A stretch of 64,000 nt of DNA from Cerioporus squamosus (GCA_022592435.1 JABYQS010000031.1:208786-272785), one strand, 5' to 3'. Counted from the first letter of the stretch, positions 23,583-35,735 are shown. Translations and numbers: made by a program. The notes: generated by a model from the sequence alone, not told the origin.

Positions 23583-24395
23583 TCAAACCTTCGCAATCAA
23601 CTCTCCGTGGATCAAAGTGAACCAAGCGTCCTCATCGGCGCCCCACCTCCGCCATACCTCCGCAACCTTCTCGAGCCCCTCCTGGGTATAGACTCCGGCC
23701 TTCTGCGCGGTCGACGCGAAGTTCGAGGACAGCGTGCGCTCCGCCCAAATTTCGCTCCACCACTTCCGCTCCTCCGGGGTCCAGTAGCACCACGTACCAG
23801 CGGACAGTGTCAGGCTCTCGGCGGGGTACCCAGCCTTCTTCGCCCAGACGTGCAGGCGACGCCCGGCATCAGGCTCCCCGCCGTTCGCGCGAGCGACCTT
23901 TATGTACCCCTGACGCCACTCCTCCATGCCCTCGAGCTGAGGCCACCACGCCATCCCGGAGAAGTCGGTCTCGCGAGTGGCGACAATGCCGCCGGGCTTC
24001 GCAACGCGACGCATCTCGCGAAGGACTTGGATTGGGTCCCCGACGTGCTGAAGGACTTGGTGCGCGTGTACGACGTCGAAGGTGGCGTCAGGGAAGGGGA
24101 GAGCGAGGGCATCGCCGGGAGTGAAGGTGATGTTGGTGACACCGCGGTCCTCGGCGTTCTTGCGTGCGGTCTCGAGTACCGCGGGGACGTCGAGGCCGGT
24201 GACATGTCCCTCGGGGACATAATTAGCGGCGAGATCAGCGCTTATGGTACCTGGACCACAGCCGACGTCGAGGACGGTCATGTTGGGCTTCAGGTAGGGT
24301 ATGAGGTACGCGGCTGAGTTCTGAACCGTGCGCCAGCTATGAGAACGCAGGACCGACGCGTGGTGACCATGGGTATAGACGGTTTGTTGCGACAT
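23583..24395 (-). CDS. Class I SAM-dependent methyltransferase (UbiE/Methyltransf_11 type)
   Basis: Single exon, 270 aa. It transfers a methyl group from S-adenosylmethionine to an unknown small molecule. The Rossmann motif I is clear at about residues 40-50 (VLDVGCGPGTISADLA), motif II region GHVTGLDVPAVLETA carries the acidic ribose-binding residue, and motif post-I/IV is FPDATFDVVHAHQVLQHVGDP. The rest (PEERKWWSEIWAERTL) matches the general form of fungal UbiE-like enzymes. No secondary-metabolite core gene lies nearby, so no pathway can be assigned. Bases 23400-23580 hold its 3' flank. Confidence 0.9.
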   Translation of the reverse strand: MSQQTVYTHGHHASVLRSHSWRTVQNSAAYLIPYLKPNMTVLDVGCGPGTISADLAANYVPEGHVTGLDVPAVLETARKNAEDRGVTNITFTPGDALALPFPDATFDVVHAHQVLQHVGDPIQVLREMRRVAKPGGIVATRETDFSGMAWWPQLEGMEEWRQGYIKVARANGGEPDAGRRLHVWAKKAGYPAESLTLSAGTWCYWTPEERKWWSEIWAERTLSSNFASTAQKAGVYTQEGLEKVAEVWRRWGADEDAWFTLIHGELIAKV

Positions 24396-25689
24396 TGTTA
24401 TCTACTGTGGGTGATGATGTGAGTATATTGCAATGAGGTGGAAGTCTGGACATGCGCGAAGGGAACATCCCCTGCAACGAACTCACCGTTCCTGTAAGGT
24501 CCTGAAGATAGATATGGGGATTCATGCCTGTCACCTTGGAGAAGTGGTTATATACATCCCTCTTATGGTTTGGCCGATCGACCATCGATCTTTCGGCCGA
24601 TGAGTCACTTTCTCGGACATCAATATGCAGTACATATGACTCCCTTGGAAGAAGCTCTCAAGCTTCTCTGATCATGAGACACGCAATGTATCACTGCCAG
24701 GCAGTGCAATCTCTTGCGAGACAGAACACCAGAAGGCACTCTGGCCGTTGTGCCATCCCACTGGTCGCGGTGTGGTTCTCTGAGCTTGCTCTGAGCGGGG
24801 ATAGTGGCAACATAGCCCGACAGGCATCTCGTCCAGACCGCCGTTACTAAGAATAGCACAGGGCAACCTCATTGGGAACACCAACACAAGAAACCCACCC
24901 AATAAGTCGAACACGGAAAGTGGATCGCAACGACGGCGCAGGATCCTAGCCGGATAAGCGAACTCTATCATGAGCGGTGCCGTAGATTGAGAAGCCTGCG
25001 AAGCGCATTCCTCATGCAACGCGGCGCCTCGTATTGCACATTGTATACAGCTGCGAGCCATGGCGAAGGACCCTGAGGAGGAGGCCAGAGGCTTGGCTGG
25101 TTCAACTCACCGGAATTCATTGAAGTGAGAGAGCATTCCAGGCCGGCGCGATGGTACGCTCGCCGAGAGACGGGCCCGTGGACTTCGTCTGAACAATCGT
25201 GGTGTACCTGTACTGTCGATGCGGTCCTACGGTGCGTTCCCAGCGTATCGGTGTGTGGCATACAGAGCACTAGTTACTTAGATTCACACCGGAAGTATAT
25301 GACTGGTAGCAGCAGCTTGCGAACTTACTGGAGATAAGATTTCTTCAGTGGACAAGAGGCAGTAGTCATACTCTTGAGGGCACATGTACAGACAGACTTC
25401 AGATTGAGCTCGAATATTCAGTGCGAAGACGAGGACCAGCTGCAGAGGAAGGTTTGGTGGACGTGTATGCTGCAGGCTGGGAAGGGGCATGTTGAAGACG
25501 CTGGTACGGTGTATCGGCCTTCTCGGCGTGACTCTCTTAGTCTACCCAGGGTGCATGTCATGTGTGACACTCACGCTTTGCGAGTCTTCGCCACCGCGAA
25601 GCCAATTCGTGTTCCCGTTCCTCCACCTGCATCCGGTGCTGCTTGTCCTCACCTCAGAATCCCCTTCGCTTCAATCTGTATTGGAAACC
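24396..25689. other. Intergenic region, nothing recognised
   Basis: Divergent promoter region between the methyltransferase and the RhoGAP gene. Only short, unsupported ORFs. I see no repeat or RNA gene. Confidence 0.5.
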
Positions 25690-28204
25690 ATGCCTCCGAA
25701 CCCACTCACACTGAAACAACGACTGGCAGCGCTGTCCGCGAATATCAACTCTCCTTCAGGCTCGCGCTCACACACTTTCGACACCCCTCCCGACTCTCCC
25801 GTAACAAGCAAGCGCAAGATGTTCTTCAAGCAACCATTTGGAAGGTCACCAATCTCAGAGGCTGAACCCGGAGAGTATCATGGGCAGGAGAGGATACAGG
25901 AGGTCATGAACAGATTGATATTTCAGGCAGGAGTGGACTACGAGTGCGTGCCTTACTTCATCCGCGTACTCACAGTCTGAATGTAACGCTTCTAGGACAC
26001 GACCCATGTACGTGCCCACAACCTTCGACTATGCAAGGCATTGGTTGATATAGACCCCAGGATTGTGATGTGTGCGTCTGCAATGCCCGACCCGCGAGAA
26101 GTCTCGTATGACCTGCTGCTGGTGTGAGTACCGTATGGTTGCGTCACGATTGCCGTAATGACGCCTTCTCAGCCGTATTTTGTCATATCTTGACCTATAT
26201 GGTGCGTAGCTCAACCACATCCCGGTACATGTGTCCCTCGGGCCTCAACCGACGTCGTAGTTGAGTCCGACTACACCGTCGTATTCCTCGCTGCTGGAAA
26301 CCGACACACGCCCGGCTGGAACTGGGTATGGAAGGCCTATCGCAGTTTGAGTCGGAAGTATCGCAAGAATCTCAAGCGGCTGGTACGCACGTTGTCTTCG
26401 TTCTTGCGCAGCTGACTGACAGAGGGGCAGTATGTTGTGCATTCAAATTTTTTCACGAAGAGTAAGGAGATGTCCTTTTCCTTCTGTTTAGCTGACCTCA
26501 TTCCCACTTCAGTGTTATTCTCGCTGGCTGGCGCCATCATTAGGTAGGAGACAATGCTCGCTCTGCTGCAGTCGGTCCTAACCGGAGCAGTCCCAAGTTC
26601 TTCCGCAAGATAACTTATATCAATACCCTTTCCGAATTGGCATACCACGTCCCCCTGACGCAAATAGACATACCCCCGCCCGTATACCAGTAAGCGCTGT
26701 CCCGGCCTCATTCCCATTCGAGTCTCGGTTGCTCAATCCCCGCGCAGAGAGAATCTCAAGCATGAGAGACAAATCAATCTACCGGTCATGACTCGGTCAA
26801 ACCTCTTCGGCGTCCCGCTCGAGGAACTCATGGGATTCGACGGCGAGAAAGGAGGCCTCCCACGCGTGGTGAAGGATTGCATACAATACCTCCGCTCTAC
26901 AGGTGAGACCCTGGGATGCATGCGCATCATTGTGGTCATACTTCCCTGCTGACATCTGACTAGGTTTACACGACGAGGGCTTGTTCCGACGGTCCCCCAA
27001 CTCCGTGCTGCTGAAGCAGGCAGTACAAGCATATGACCGAGGTGCGTCCCCACGTTAACTCCCGGCTTGGAGAGCAGCCGCTCACAGCGAGAAGGGCATG
27101 TCGTCTCGCTCGAGACTTTCGGCGACCCTCACCTAGCCGCCGTCTTGCTGAAGAAATACCTTCATGACCTGCCTGAACCCGTCTTCCCGGAGAGGCTATA
27201 TCCCATCATCCGCAAAAGCCCGATGCCCACCGACGACCCGAACGACATGTCCGCTATCATGTACATTCGCGAAACCCTGCTTCTCGAACTGCCACCTTGT
27301 GTTTATATCCTTCTGAGCAATGTTCTCCGTAAGTCATCCTCGATCGTGCCCTGACCTTGCTCTGACACACAAGTACTTAGACCTGCTGTATGAGGTACAG
27401 CTACGGTCCGCATCGAATCGTATGGATGCACACAACCTCACGGTTGTGATATGTCCCAACCTCGTCTCGAGTTCAAATCCCATGCGTGACGTCATGATGT
27501 GCTCTGCGCCAAATGCGCCCACACTCTTCGATGCTGCGCGCGCAGCGTCGAGCACAAACCTCGCAGCCCATGCGCAGCCGCAGTCCACATCTACGTCTAA
27601 TCCCGCCGCACTAACCGAGGGCAAGACGACACTGGGCATGGTCATCAAGCTCTGCATCCAGCGTTACTACGAGGTCTTTGACGAGGTCCCCGACCGCAGT
27701 GAGGCGCTCGCGCAAGAGATCGTCCACCCTCCAAATCCGTTCGCTGACCTCGGCTCGCCCGGGAGCCCGTCCCTGAACAACCGCGACAGCGCGCTGCTGG
27801 ACGACGACGACATTGACGACGCGATGCTCGTCATGCCTCTTGGGCCGAATACCCCCAATCGCTTCTCCGGGGGTGGCGGCACAGGGGGCTCGAGCACGTT
27901 CCGCCCACAACATCGCACGACACAGTCGAGAGACGCAACCGCACGATCAACCCACACGGCGTTCGGAAATGGCGGCGGGCCTCCCAGCGCGTACGCCACG
28001 GTGAACAAGGCGCGGTCGACGATCAGCATCGAGCGCGGGAACCCTGCGAGGAAGGGCTCGATTGCGCTGGGGCGGGGCACGGCGAGGGGGAAGAGCGCGG
28101 GCGCAGGCGTACAGGCGATTGGGATCACCGCAGAGGGGTTCTTCAGTGCCCCAGATGCCCCGCCGGTCCCGACGCTGCCATCTCATGCGCAGGGCGGGAG
28201 GTGA
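25690..28204 (+). CDS. Sec14-like/RhoGAP protein (ARHGAP1/Cdc42GAP-like architecture)
   Basis: GTPase-activating protein for a Rho/Cdc42-type GTPase, with an N-terminal Sec14-like lipid-binding region. Eleven exons: 25690-25947, 25996-26123, 26173-26201, 26261-26382, 26431-26461, 26513-26543, 26591-26689, 26748-26902, 26964-27041, 27092-27328, 27381-28204; 663 aa. The Sec14-like part runs from about residue 86 (VDIDPRIVMCASAMPDPREV) through YLDLYVESDYTVVFLAAGN and YRKNLKRLYVVHSNFFTKM. The RhoGAP part starts near 250: GVPLEELMG, the arginine-finger motif HDEGLFRRSPN, LLKKYLHDLPEPVFPERLY and the late VVICPNLVSSSNPM. The tail is Ser/Gly-rich. Three exons are only 29-31 nt. The acceptor of exon 10 (GCGAG) was chosen because it restores EGHVVSL. 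Confidence 0.9.
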
Positions 28205-28648
28205 TGACGGTCTTCAGTCTCTGGCTTATACTCATCGCTGTGCGAGGAACGATTGGGCTACGGTATACAGACTGCTAATTCTGCTGTATCTTATGCTTTG
28301 GTTTCATGGATAGTTGGATTGGTGTGGTCGCTGTTCTCCGGCGTATCGCTCGTTGCGCCGGGAGTTGTGTTGTTGATTCCCAACACATGTACAGTGAGTG
28401 GATAGCTCCCTCTGTACAGTGTATTCGAGGTTACGCCTTGAACGTCGTAAGGTCTAGAGTCTAGACGCCTGGACCCCTCCGGGCGCCTCCGTGGCTGGTC
28501 GCGAAGGAGCATCAACCTATCGCCATCGAGTGTTGGTCTCTTACCACGATTCTTCATAAGTATTCGCTTCAAGATCGCCTCTGTACGTATGCATGAGCTA
28601 GTATGACTGCCTCCTGGTCAGCACTGAACCGCATCTATTAGGTTTTAA

Positions 28649-28816
28649 ATGCACAAAGCGTTCTTGGTACAAGAGGTCCTTCGTGAAATCTGCGCCTTCA
28701 ACGCCGGAGACTTGAAGTCATTGGCCGCGCTCGCGAGGACGTGCAAACATACCCATGAGGTGGCAGTTCAAGAGCTGTGGAAGGATATCAAGGACCTCGT
28801 GCCTCTGGTCAAGTGC
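28649..28816 (+). pseudogene. Solo F-box fragment, copy 4
   Basis: 56 codons clearly match the N-terminus of the neighbouring F-box genes (FLVQEVLREICAF, LAALARTCKHTHEVAVQELW, LVPLVKC). The expected continuation FP-DAW is missing: the frame runs on into unrelated sequence and stops at 29020. There is no LRR part before the next F-box start at 29053. It is best read as a truncated duplicate of the 5' end; a functional F-box-only peptide is possible but unsupported. Confidence 0.7.
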
Positions 28817-29052
28817 AGTGCGGCCATAGTGCTAGTAGGCTACACAGCCACGCCGGACGCGTCAAGGACGCGTCGCATTGCGACTTGCAATGCAACCACC
28901 GTCACCACATTGGTTCAACTACCCGTTTCATCGTGTCGAAGGACGGCGACTCGGCGAAGAGTAAGTAGTCCACTCAACGCGCGCCATCGACTCGAGCTCT
29001 TATCCGCGCCAGCAGCCTAACGGGCATCTCTTTGCGCTATTGTAGGCTTCAC

Positions 29053-30859
29053 ATGTCGTCCCCCACGCAACATCGTGCTCTGCATATTGCCGAGGTGTTC
29101 AGGCATATATGTGACGTTGCGGACAACAGCACATTGGCGATCTTGGCGCGCACATGCAGGGCATTCCAGGGACCAGCTCTCCAGGCCTTGTGGCGTTTCC
29201 CTGCCAGATATTGGTCCCCTAGTGAAATGTTTCCCTCCAGACGCTTGGACTGTTGAGAGCGGCAACAAATTGGTGAGTCATATGTTCAAAGGTCGGTGAA
29301 ATTGGCAGTACTCACGATAAATATAATGTCACAGAAATTTGTGCGCCTCCCTCTGCCACATGAATGGGCCGTTTTTCTCAAGCATGCAAAACTGGTCAGA
29401 TCCATAGGCTTCGAAGTTAGCTTCTTGGGACAGATCACCAAGCTGCACGCTAACGTCGTCGATGCGTTGTGCACGCTACGACCGACACTCGTCCTATTCC
29501 CCAATCTTCGCGCTCTGAACTGGCTAGTCATGGGTCTGAAAGGATCACATCTCCCGTCGGTACTCTCTTCGCTGGGCGACGAAGTGGTTTCCATCGAAAT
29601 CACGGCATGGGACCACCGTGGCACTCCAGAGCAAACACTGCAAGCCTCCATAGCTATCATCGCGGCCAAGTTCTGCTACCTGAAAACTTTGGAGATCACT
29701 TTCAAGCCAGCTCCGACGATATAGTCGATGAGGCGACATCTGCTGCAGCCTCTTCCCTTGTCTCCGGGTTACATTCCCTAACCACGTACTCATGCACCGG
29801 CCTTCCCTTCTCACCAGCATCTATCTCGCATCTCGCCGGACTTAGCTCGTTGCGAAAACTCAGCGTCCGCTTCAGGACGCGTCAGCATGGCCTTCCACCG
29901 GACCAGCATTGCAACCCTTTGCCTTCCTCACCATCGCCACGACGATGTCCGCGTATATTCCCTTCGGAAAAGCCGTATCGCTTGCGCACATCCAAGACCT
30001 TTCGCTCGCTATTGTGGGTGATCATACGGCCCAACTCATTCCCGATTTCTTCGCCGCCATTCGCCGCCAATGCTCCCCGACCTCGCTCCACCGTCTGCCC
30101 GTTAACCCTGACGGATTTCCTCGCGTAGATAACGCGAGACGAAGTTCGGCTGTCATCCGTTCCACGGACCTACGGCCCCTGCTCGAGTTCTTTCTCATGG
30201 AGGACTTCGATCTAGCTATGGAATGCCACCACGCATACGATGACGCGTTCGTTCTCGACATGACGAAAGCCTGGCCACATCTCCGAACGTTCTACCTTTC
30301 CAGCGAAGACTACTGCGTCCATGACACGCTTCCCACTCTCACCGCCCTGGCACACCTCGCCGTGCACGGCGGCCCCAACCTGACAGAGTTTGGCTTGCGG
30401 TTCGACGCGGTTGGTTGGATCCACGGACCGCAGTCGAATTCCACAGGACCTCCGGACCGCTTCTACGGCGAACTGCAGGGCCGAGCAAGCACCTCCAGCG
30501 TGTCTTCCCTGTTTGCGGGAATTTCGCAGATCTCATGGCCGGAGAATGTCGCTCTTTTCCTGGCTCGCGTCTTCCCTGCTCTGGATTACATCATGCTTGG
30601 CGAGTTCGACGACGACGCGCAACGGGAGCATTGGGAAGAGGTCCAGCGAAACCTCCCCATGTTCGCGCGCATACGCGACGACGAGCGACTCAGGATGCAG
30701 CAAGAACGCAGAGTTTCGGGCGGCGAGGGAGACGAAGCGTCGGAGGTAGAGTCGCCGTTGCCGAGATCCACTGGCAGCGACGTTGACGTCGGCAACCCAC
30801 AGATGCAGTCGTATAATGATTCAGGTGCGATGATGACCGTTGACACAGACATGGCTTAA
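29053..30859 (+). pseudogene. F-box/LRR-like copy 5 with three frame changes
   Basis: Start at 29053 (LHIAEVFRHICDVADNSTLA). The shared intron is 29273-29334, and the C-terminal half is long and well conserved to 30859. The frame changes three times relative to the paralogues: near 29199-29201 in TTTCCCTG (one extra base between LW and PLVKCF); near 29705-29725 (after EITFKPAPT); and near 29885-29900 (HGLP to STGPALQPF). Residues on both sides of each break stay homologous, so these are indels rather than missed introns. The end keeps LARVFPALDYIMLGEFDDD and W-EVQRNLPMFARIRDDE, plus a 50-residue Ser/Asp-rich tail. It is either a young pseudogene or affected by sequenc errors. Confidence 0.7.
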
Positions 30860-31163
30860 AGGCCCTCCCTCTGGTAGGCGTCCTTCGCTATTCGCGCGGC
30901 CTGGGAACTCACTTAGCGTTGTAGGTCGTCGAGTGAGCCCGCACCCGAAATTCGACTCTACTGTAATTGTTTCAACTTCTATTGCGTAGCCAAACTGACA
31001 GTAATTGGGTGCAGGAAAAAGTGCATTGTTCATTGACCGACATTGTGACAAGCGTGGTGTCAAGGAGGCGATAGGATCCACGAATTTGTAAGAATATAGT
31101 AGCTGCAAAATCATTTACTCCGTTAGTCTCTGTACTATCGTAGGCCGAGCATATTACACTCAC

Positions 31164-32827
31164 CTACGCCATGGGCCACTCCGTAAAAACGCCCTGCCCA
31201 AATCTGAAGAAGCTGATGGTACCAGCATCGACAGCAGCGACGACAACCATCTTCTTCCCCGTCTTCAGAGACGGAAACGGATTGGGTGGTCTTGGGGGTG
31301 TCTTTGCATTCTCATCTGTTTGTGAGAGCGGCCATATCCAACCGAGCGACCTCCTGAGGAGCGAAGGTTGGATGGCGGGAGCCTGCGGAACGCCCTGTTT
31401 GGTATGGGCCGCAGATGCCGCCGCTTGCTTCTGCTGCGCGAAAGACATGCGTTTTCGTGGCGCGGGCGGAGGCAGCTCTGGTAGCTCTCCGAAGAGGTCC
31501 GTGAGCTCGGATATGGTCGGCATAGGAGTCGTCCGTGCACTAGCACACTATGGTCAGCGTGAGTCGCTCATCTCGAGAACGGCCACTCACTTGACGACCA
31601 CGACGGAGAAATCTGGAAGAGGAGGCGCAGTCTTCTTGAACGGGGTAGACGGTTTGTACAGGTTATAGAAGATCTGATATGGTGTTGGTGCGGCTTCGGG
31701 TGTGCGCTTGACGTGCAGAGGAACGTCGTATCCAGATGGTAGGAAGCGCAGCGACTTGAACAGCGATCCTGCGAGCAGTAAGCCGGCAGTCCCTCAATCG
31801 CTGCGTGCGTAGGAACTCACTGCTGTCCACGTTATAGTGCAGCCACCTGATGAAGCAGATGGGTCGCCACCAGTCACGTCCCCCGGTGAAGATCCGTACA
31901 AATCGTGAAAGACACGAGGTCACTGCGTCGAAGAGTCGGGCTACAATGGATGTCGATGCTCGCGTGACCGAAGGGAAGGGCGGAGGAACTGGATATTCGG
32001 AGGATGGTGGCTTCGTCCTCGTGACGACGTATCCCAGTCGCCTCAGATATGCGTAAACCTGACGCGACACTCATGTCAGCGGATGCGCGTGCTGGGATGC
32101 AAGGCGAAGACAGACCTGGTAACGCTCGAAGGTAAGGTCTTCCGCCCCGATCATCTCAGCGAACGCTTGCTGTACAGACATGGGCACGCCCTCCATGTCG
32201 TCAAGATGTAGGGTCTTGTGCAGAGGCAGGTCTGTTGGCTTCCAGCAGTACATCGCGCCACGCTCGACCAAATAGAGTGCCTCCTCCGGGAGCAGTTCCA
32301 GGCGTTTCTGAACTTTCTTCGCATCTTCTGACTCTGCAGGAGCACGCGCGACAGAGTGTCCCATGGTTGAGAAGTGGATACCCCTCGCTACCGTGACATG
32401 AGCCCGCTTGAGCTGAGGATACCAGATTGCATGGCTAACGGATTTGCTACACGGAATGTCAGGCGTGCTAGGTGCAAGGACTGGCACAGAGTGCGCGACT
32501 TACTGTGAGATTGTCCGCGTTGCCTTCAGTGCTTCTAGCATGGCCGAACGCGAGCGATCGAGTACATGTCGCTGCAGACCGGAACCTCCTTGTGCGGTGG
32601 GCTCGAAGTCTTTTTCGCCTCGTTTCGGAATTACGGGTCGCGCGACATTGAGACCACTGTTCGCGCTAGTGTGAATGATTGACCTCTAGAGAGCGTAGGC
32701 GTACTCACGGAATCTTGGTCCAATCCGGGCCCTGGTCCTCATCTCCTGAAGATTGCTCCTCCTCGTCCCTTTCCTGAGACGCCTCGGGTTTTGGCGTCGC
32801 AGTCGGTAGCTCCAGGTTATCATCCAT
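31164..32827 (-). CDS. SEN54: tRNA-splicing endonuclease subunit Sen54
   Basis: Structural subunit of the Sen2-Sen34-Sen15-Sen54 endonuclease that excises introns from precursor tRNAs. Six exons: 32827-32709, 32656-32504, 32446-32116, 32058-31821, 31768-31591, 31539-31164; 464 aa. The N-terminal Sen54 domain is plain: VIPKRGEKDFEP, YPQLKRAHVTVARGIHFSTMGH, then ELLPEEALYLVERGAMYCW, and TFERYQVYAYLRRLGYVVTR. The C-terminal part (KKMVVVAAVDAGTISFFRFGQG) fits the endonuclease-like fold without catalytic residues. Length is close to the yeast protein. It shares a 261-bp divergent promoter with the SAM carrier. Confidence 0.93.
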
Positions 32828-33088
32828 CGCGATGTGTCTTTGTGAGCTGATTTGACTTATCCCGCGCAAGATCAAAGTGCAAACAAGAGGAGAACGGCGA
32901 CGCGCAGAAGGCTGAGAAATAGTGGAGGAAAATGACTCCGGTGACGCGCGCGACCAGGACGCGACGGACAGGGCGCGCTCGCCGTTTTCTCCCGCTTCCA
33001 TCACGCTGCACGCGTCGTCCGACACGTCCTACACGGCTTGCTCCCGCGTTGTTCTATGCAGCTCTGCTAGTATCGGGGCTATCTAAGG

Positions 33089-34218
33089 ATGTCTAACCAA
33101 TCTGCACCGACGTTTTACCAGTCGTTAGTGGTAAGCCCGCGAATAGTCATGCGAGTTCATGTGGAAGCTGACACGCGTAACAGGCTGGAGGTGTCGCGGG
33201 CACGTCTGTGGACTTGCTTTTCTTCCCTATCGACACCATAAAGACTCGGTTGCAGTCCTCACAGGGCTTCATACGCGCCGGAGGGTTCAAGGGAGTCTAC
33301 AAGGGCATCGGTAGCGTTGTCGTGGGGAGCGCACCCGGAGGTATGTCTTGTTCCCTCCATACTACGCGACGCGACTCATCGTCTCCGCGTACGAACAGCT
33401 GCTGTTTTCTTCTGCACATATGACACGCTGAAGAAAACCATCCCTCTCCCAGCGGAGTACGCACCCGTGACACACATGCTGTCTGCCTCCCTCGGCGAAG
33501 TCGTACGTCTCATTCATCTGACCTAGGACTAATGCCTACTGATGTATACAGTGACATGCCAGGCAGCATGTTCAATACGTGTCCCAACAGAAGTCATCAA
33601 GACACGCACGCAGACATCGACCTATGGGCCCGCCGCGCAGTCATCGCTAGCGGCAGCTCGATTACTTTGGTCCACTGAGGGCGTACGCGGCTTCTACCGT
33701 GGATTCGGGTCGACTATTATGAGGGAGGTATGTGTTGCGTCTGCTAGCGTGTCATGCTTGCGCGGATATTCATCAAACGACAGATCCCCTTCACCTCGCT
33801 GCAGTTTCCTCTATATGAGCTGCTGAAAGTGCGCCTGGCGAACGTCCTCCGAAGGCCTCTGCATGCATACGAAGCTGCCGTCTGTGGAAGCTTCGCTGGC
33901 GGAGTCGCTGCCGCGCTTACGACACCTCTGGACGTCCTCAAGACACGCGTCATGCTAGACCTCAGAGTACGTACTACCTACTTCATTCGATACCCTGACG
34001 TTAGCTAATTGATCGCGCTGAAGGATCCGACGAAACATCGACACCCTACTCTGGCCGCTCGTTTCCGCCAGATCTACGTGAACGAGGGTGCAAAGGCACT
34101 CTTCGCTGGTGTGGTGCCTCGGACGTTGTGGATCTCAGCTGGCGGTGCTGTATTCCTAGGCGTATACGAGTGGGCGGTTCATGGTCTGATGGGACAAGGA
34201 CCCAAACAACTCGATTAG
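33089..34218 (+). CDS. PET8: Mitochondrial S-adenosylmethionine carrier
   Basis: Imports SAM into the mitochondrial matrix in exchange for S-adenosylhomocysteine. Six exons: 33089-33130, 33184-33340, 33399-33502, 33563-33727, 33784-33966, 34024-34218; 281 aa, normal for the family. Three carrier repeats are visible, each with the Px[DE]xx[KR] signature: [26 protein letters not shown] and [11 protein letters not shown], with the matching G-rich helix starts ([24 protein letters not shown]). The first repeat and the final segment ([18 protein letters not shown]) match Pet8-type SAM carriers better than other members. The subfamily call is from memory of the motifs. Confidence 0.92.
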
Positions 34219-34378
34219 AGGTGCGCATTGGACACTTCATGCTACTGCTGGCATATAGATTTTCTTTCCTTGTCGTCAGGGGGCAATCTTGGTTCGCTTT
34301 ACCATGCTACGTGATACAAAGCAATACTAATACATGTTCAAATAGACTTCTCTCCCCCCAGGTGCAAGGACAAGTCGC

Positions 34379-35076
34379 TCACTGACGACCGGTGATGCGC
34401 TCCGCGAGCCCTGTATACACGGAGAGCGGAATAAGCACATGACATCTCAAATAAAAACACAACGCGCGACACATACCTTTCACCTTCTGACCGACTGAGG
34501 GCTTCTCGCCAGTGGCGGCGGTGTCCTCTGTGTCTTGAGTGCGGTGCCAGTTGTCGCCCTCGCGTAAGCCACCGCGGGGTCCAGTACCGAACTGGTCCCC
34601 GCCGGAGCCGGTCCCACTCGTAGGGAACGCGTTACCACCGGCGCCGAACGTGTTTGCGTCCGTCATGTTGCCCGCGGTGCCAGTGGAGCCGTACTCGGTG
34701 CTACTGGTCCAGTGGCCGCGCCCGCCCTGGCTGTCGAGGTTGTTCCCGCTCGTGTCGAAGTTGTTGCGCTCGTACCCGCCCTGCTGCTGGCGGCGACCCG
34801 TGGGGTCTGTGTCCCAGGTCGAGGTATCTGTGGGATCGCGGGTAGGCCGCGAGCTCTGGTCCTGGGACCATTGTTGGCCGTTGTTACCGTCTGCTCAGGT
34901 GGAACACAAGTCAGCGCAATGAAGTTGGTAGCGCGAGTCGCAGACGTACCACGCTGATCCTGGTACCCGCCGCGCTGGAAGGCACCGGAGTTGTCGGGGC
35001 CGCTGGGGTTGGAGAAGTTGTTCGGGTCGTTGTTCCACGACTCGGTGTTGCGGTTCTGGTTCTGACCGTAAGACAT
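34379..35076 (-). CDS. Small Gly/Asn/Gln-rich protein, hypothetical
   Basis: Exons 35076-34950, 34890-34477 and 34410-34379 give 190 aa (introns 59 and 66 nt). The body is hydrophilic and low in complexity (NQNRNTESWNNDPNNFSNPS, GGYQDQR, GGYERNNFDTSGNN), probably disordered. Near the end it has GGLREGDNWHRT and then KPSVGQKVKGLAERITGRQ. The C-terminal KPS-G-KVKG-AE-ITG pattern is common in small, abundant Agaricomycete proteins of unknown, perhaps stress-related, role. The REGDNWH motif recurs in the gene at 41077. No enzymatic function is suggested. Confidence 0.75.
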
Positions 35077-35735
35077 GATGTGAGGTGTACGTCGAGTGAG
35101 TAGGGTCGAATAAGTCAGAGTTCCTGGTGGTTTGGGGAAAAGTGGAGGGCTCTGAAGTATGCGTGAGGGGTTAATATACCTGCGTGTTTGGAGCGTGCAC
35201 ATGATACATGACCTACAAGGGCGGAGAGCGGAGCCATCTGACAACTGGTGCAGCGGGCTCCACAACCCCTGCACTTCACGCATTGACGCAATGGTTACTG
35301 GTCGCTGCGCAACCTTGCGCGACGCCAGCTGCTCTTACGGTTCTAAACCTTCGCCAGTCGACGTTGCAGGGGCCGGCCCATGACGCAAGCTGACCAGAGC
35401 CCCGACCTGCGACATCTGAGTGTAATTCGCGACTAGGCTCGCAAGCCAGCCTCTAGCGGAAGACAGTCGTTCCTTCTGCGACATGAAATGTCCACATAAC
35501 GAGGTCGAACGACTGCACGTCATACACAGGAACGTGAACACCATGATAATGGCAGCGGTCTGAGTGTGGTGTAGCACAGCGAGGCGAGAAGGTGGAGTTG
35601 TGTGTGATGTACAATGTTATGATGTATTCCGTAGGATTTGTGTTCTTCAATCGCCAGAACGAATGCATAATGAGGTGGATTCTACCAAAGAAAGGCTTGT
35701 ACCGTATAGCACCAACGAGGACTCCACGTCCGCGA

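Noticed and set aside
27465..27485. GTTCAAATCCC resembling a tRNA B box
   Set aside because: It lies within the RhoGAP coding exon and has no tRNA fold.
28773..29052. Idea that the solo F-box splices into copy 5
   Set aside because: Splicing to 29335 would need to skip a second complete F-box start at 29053; no donor follows LVKC at the conserved intron position.
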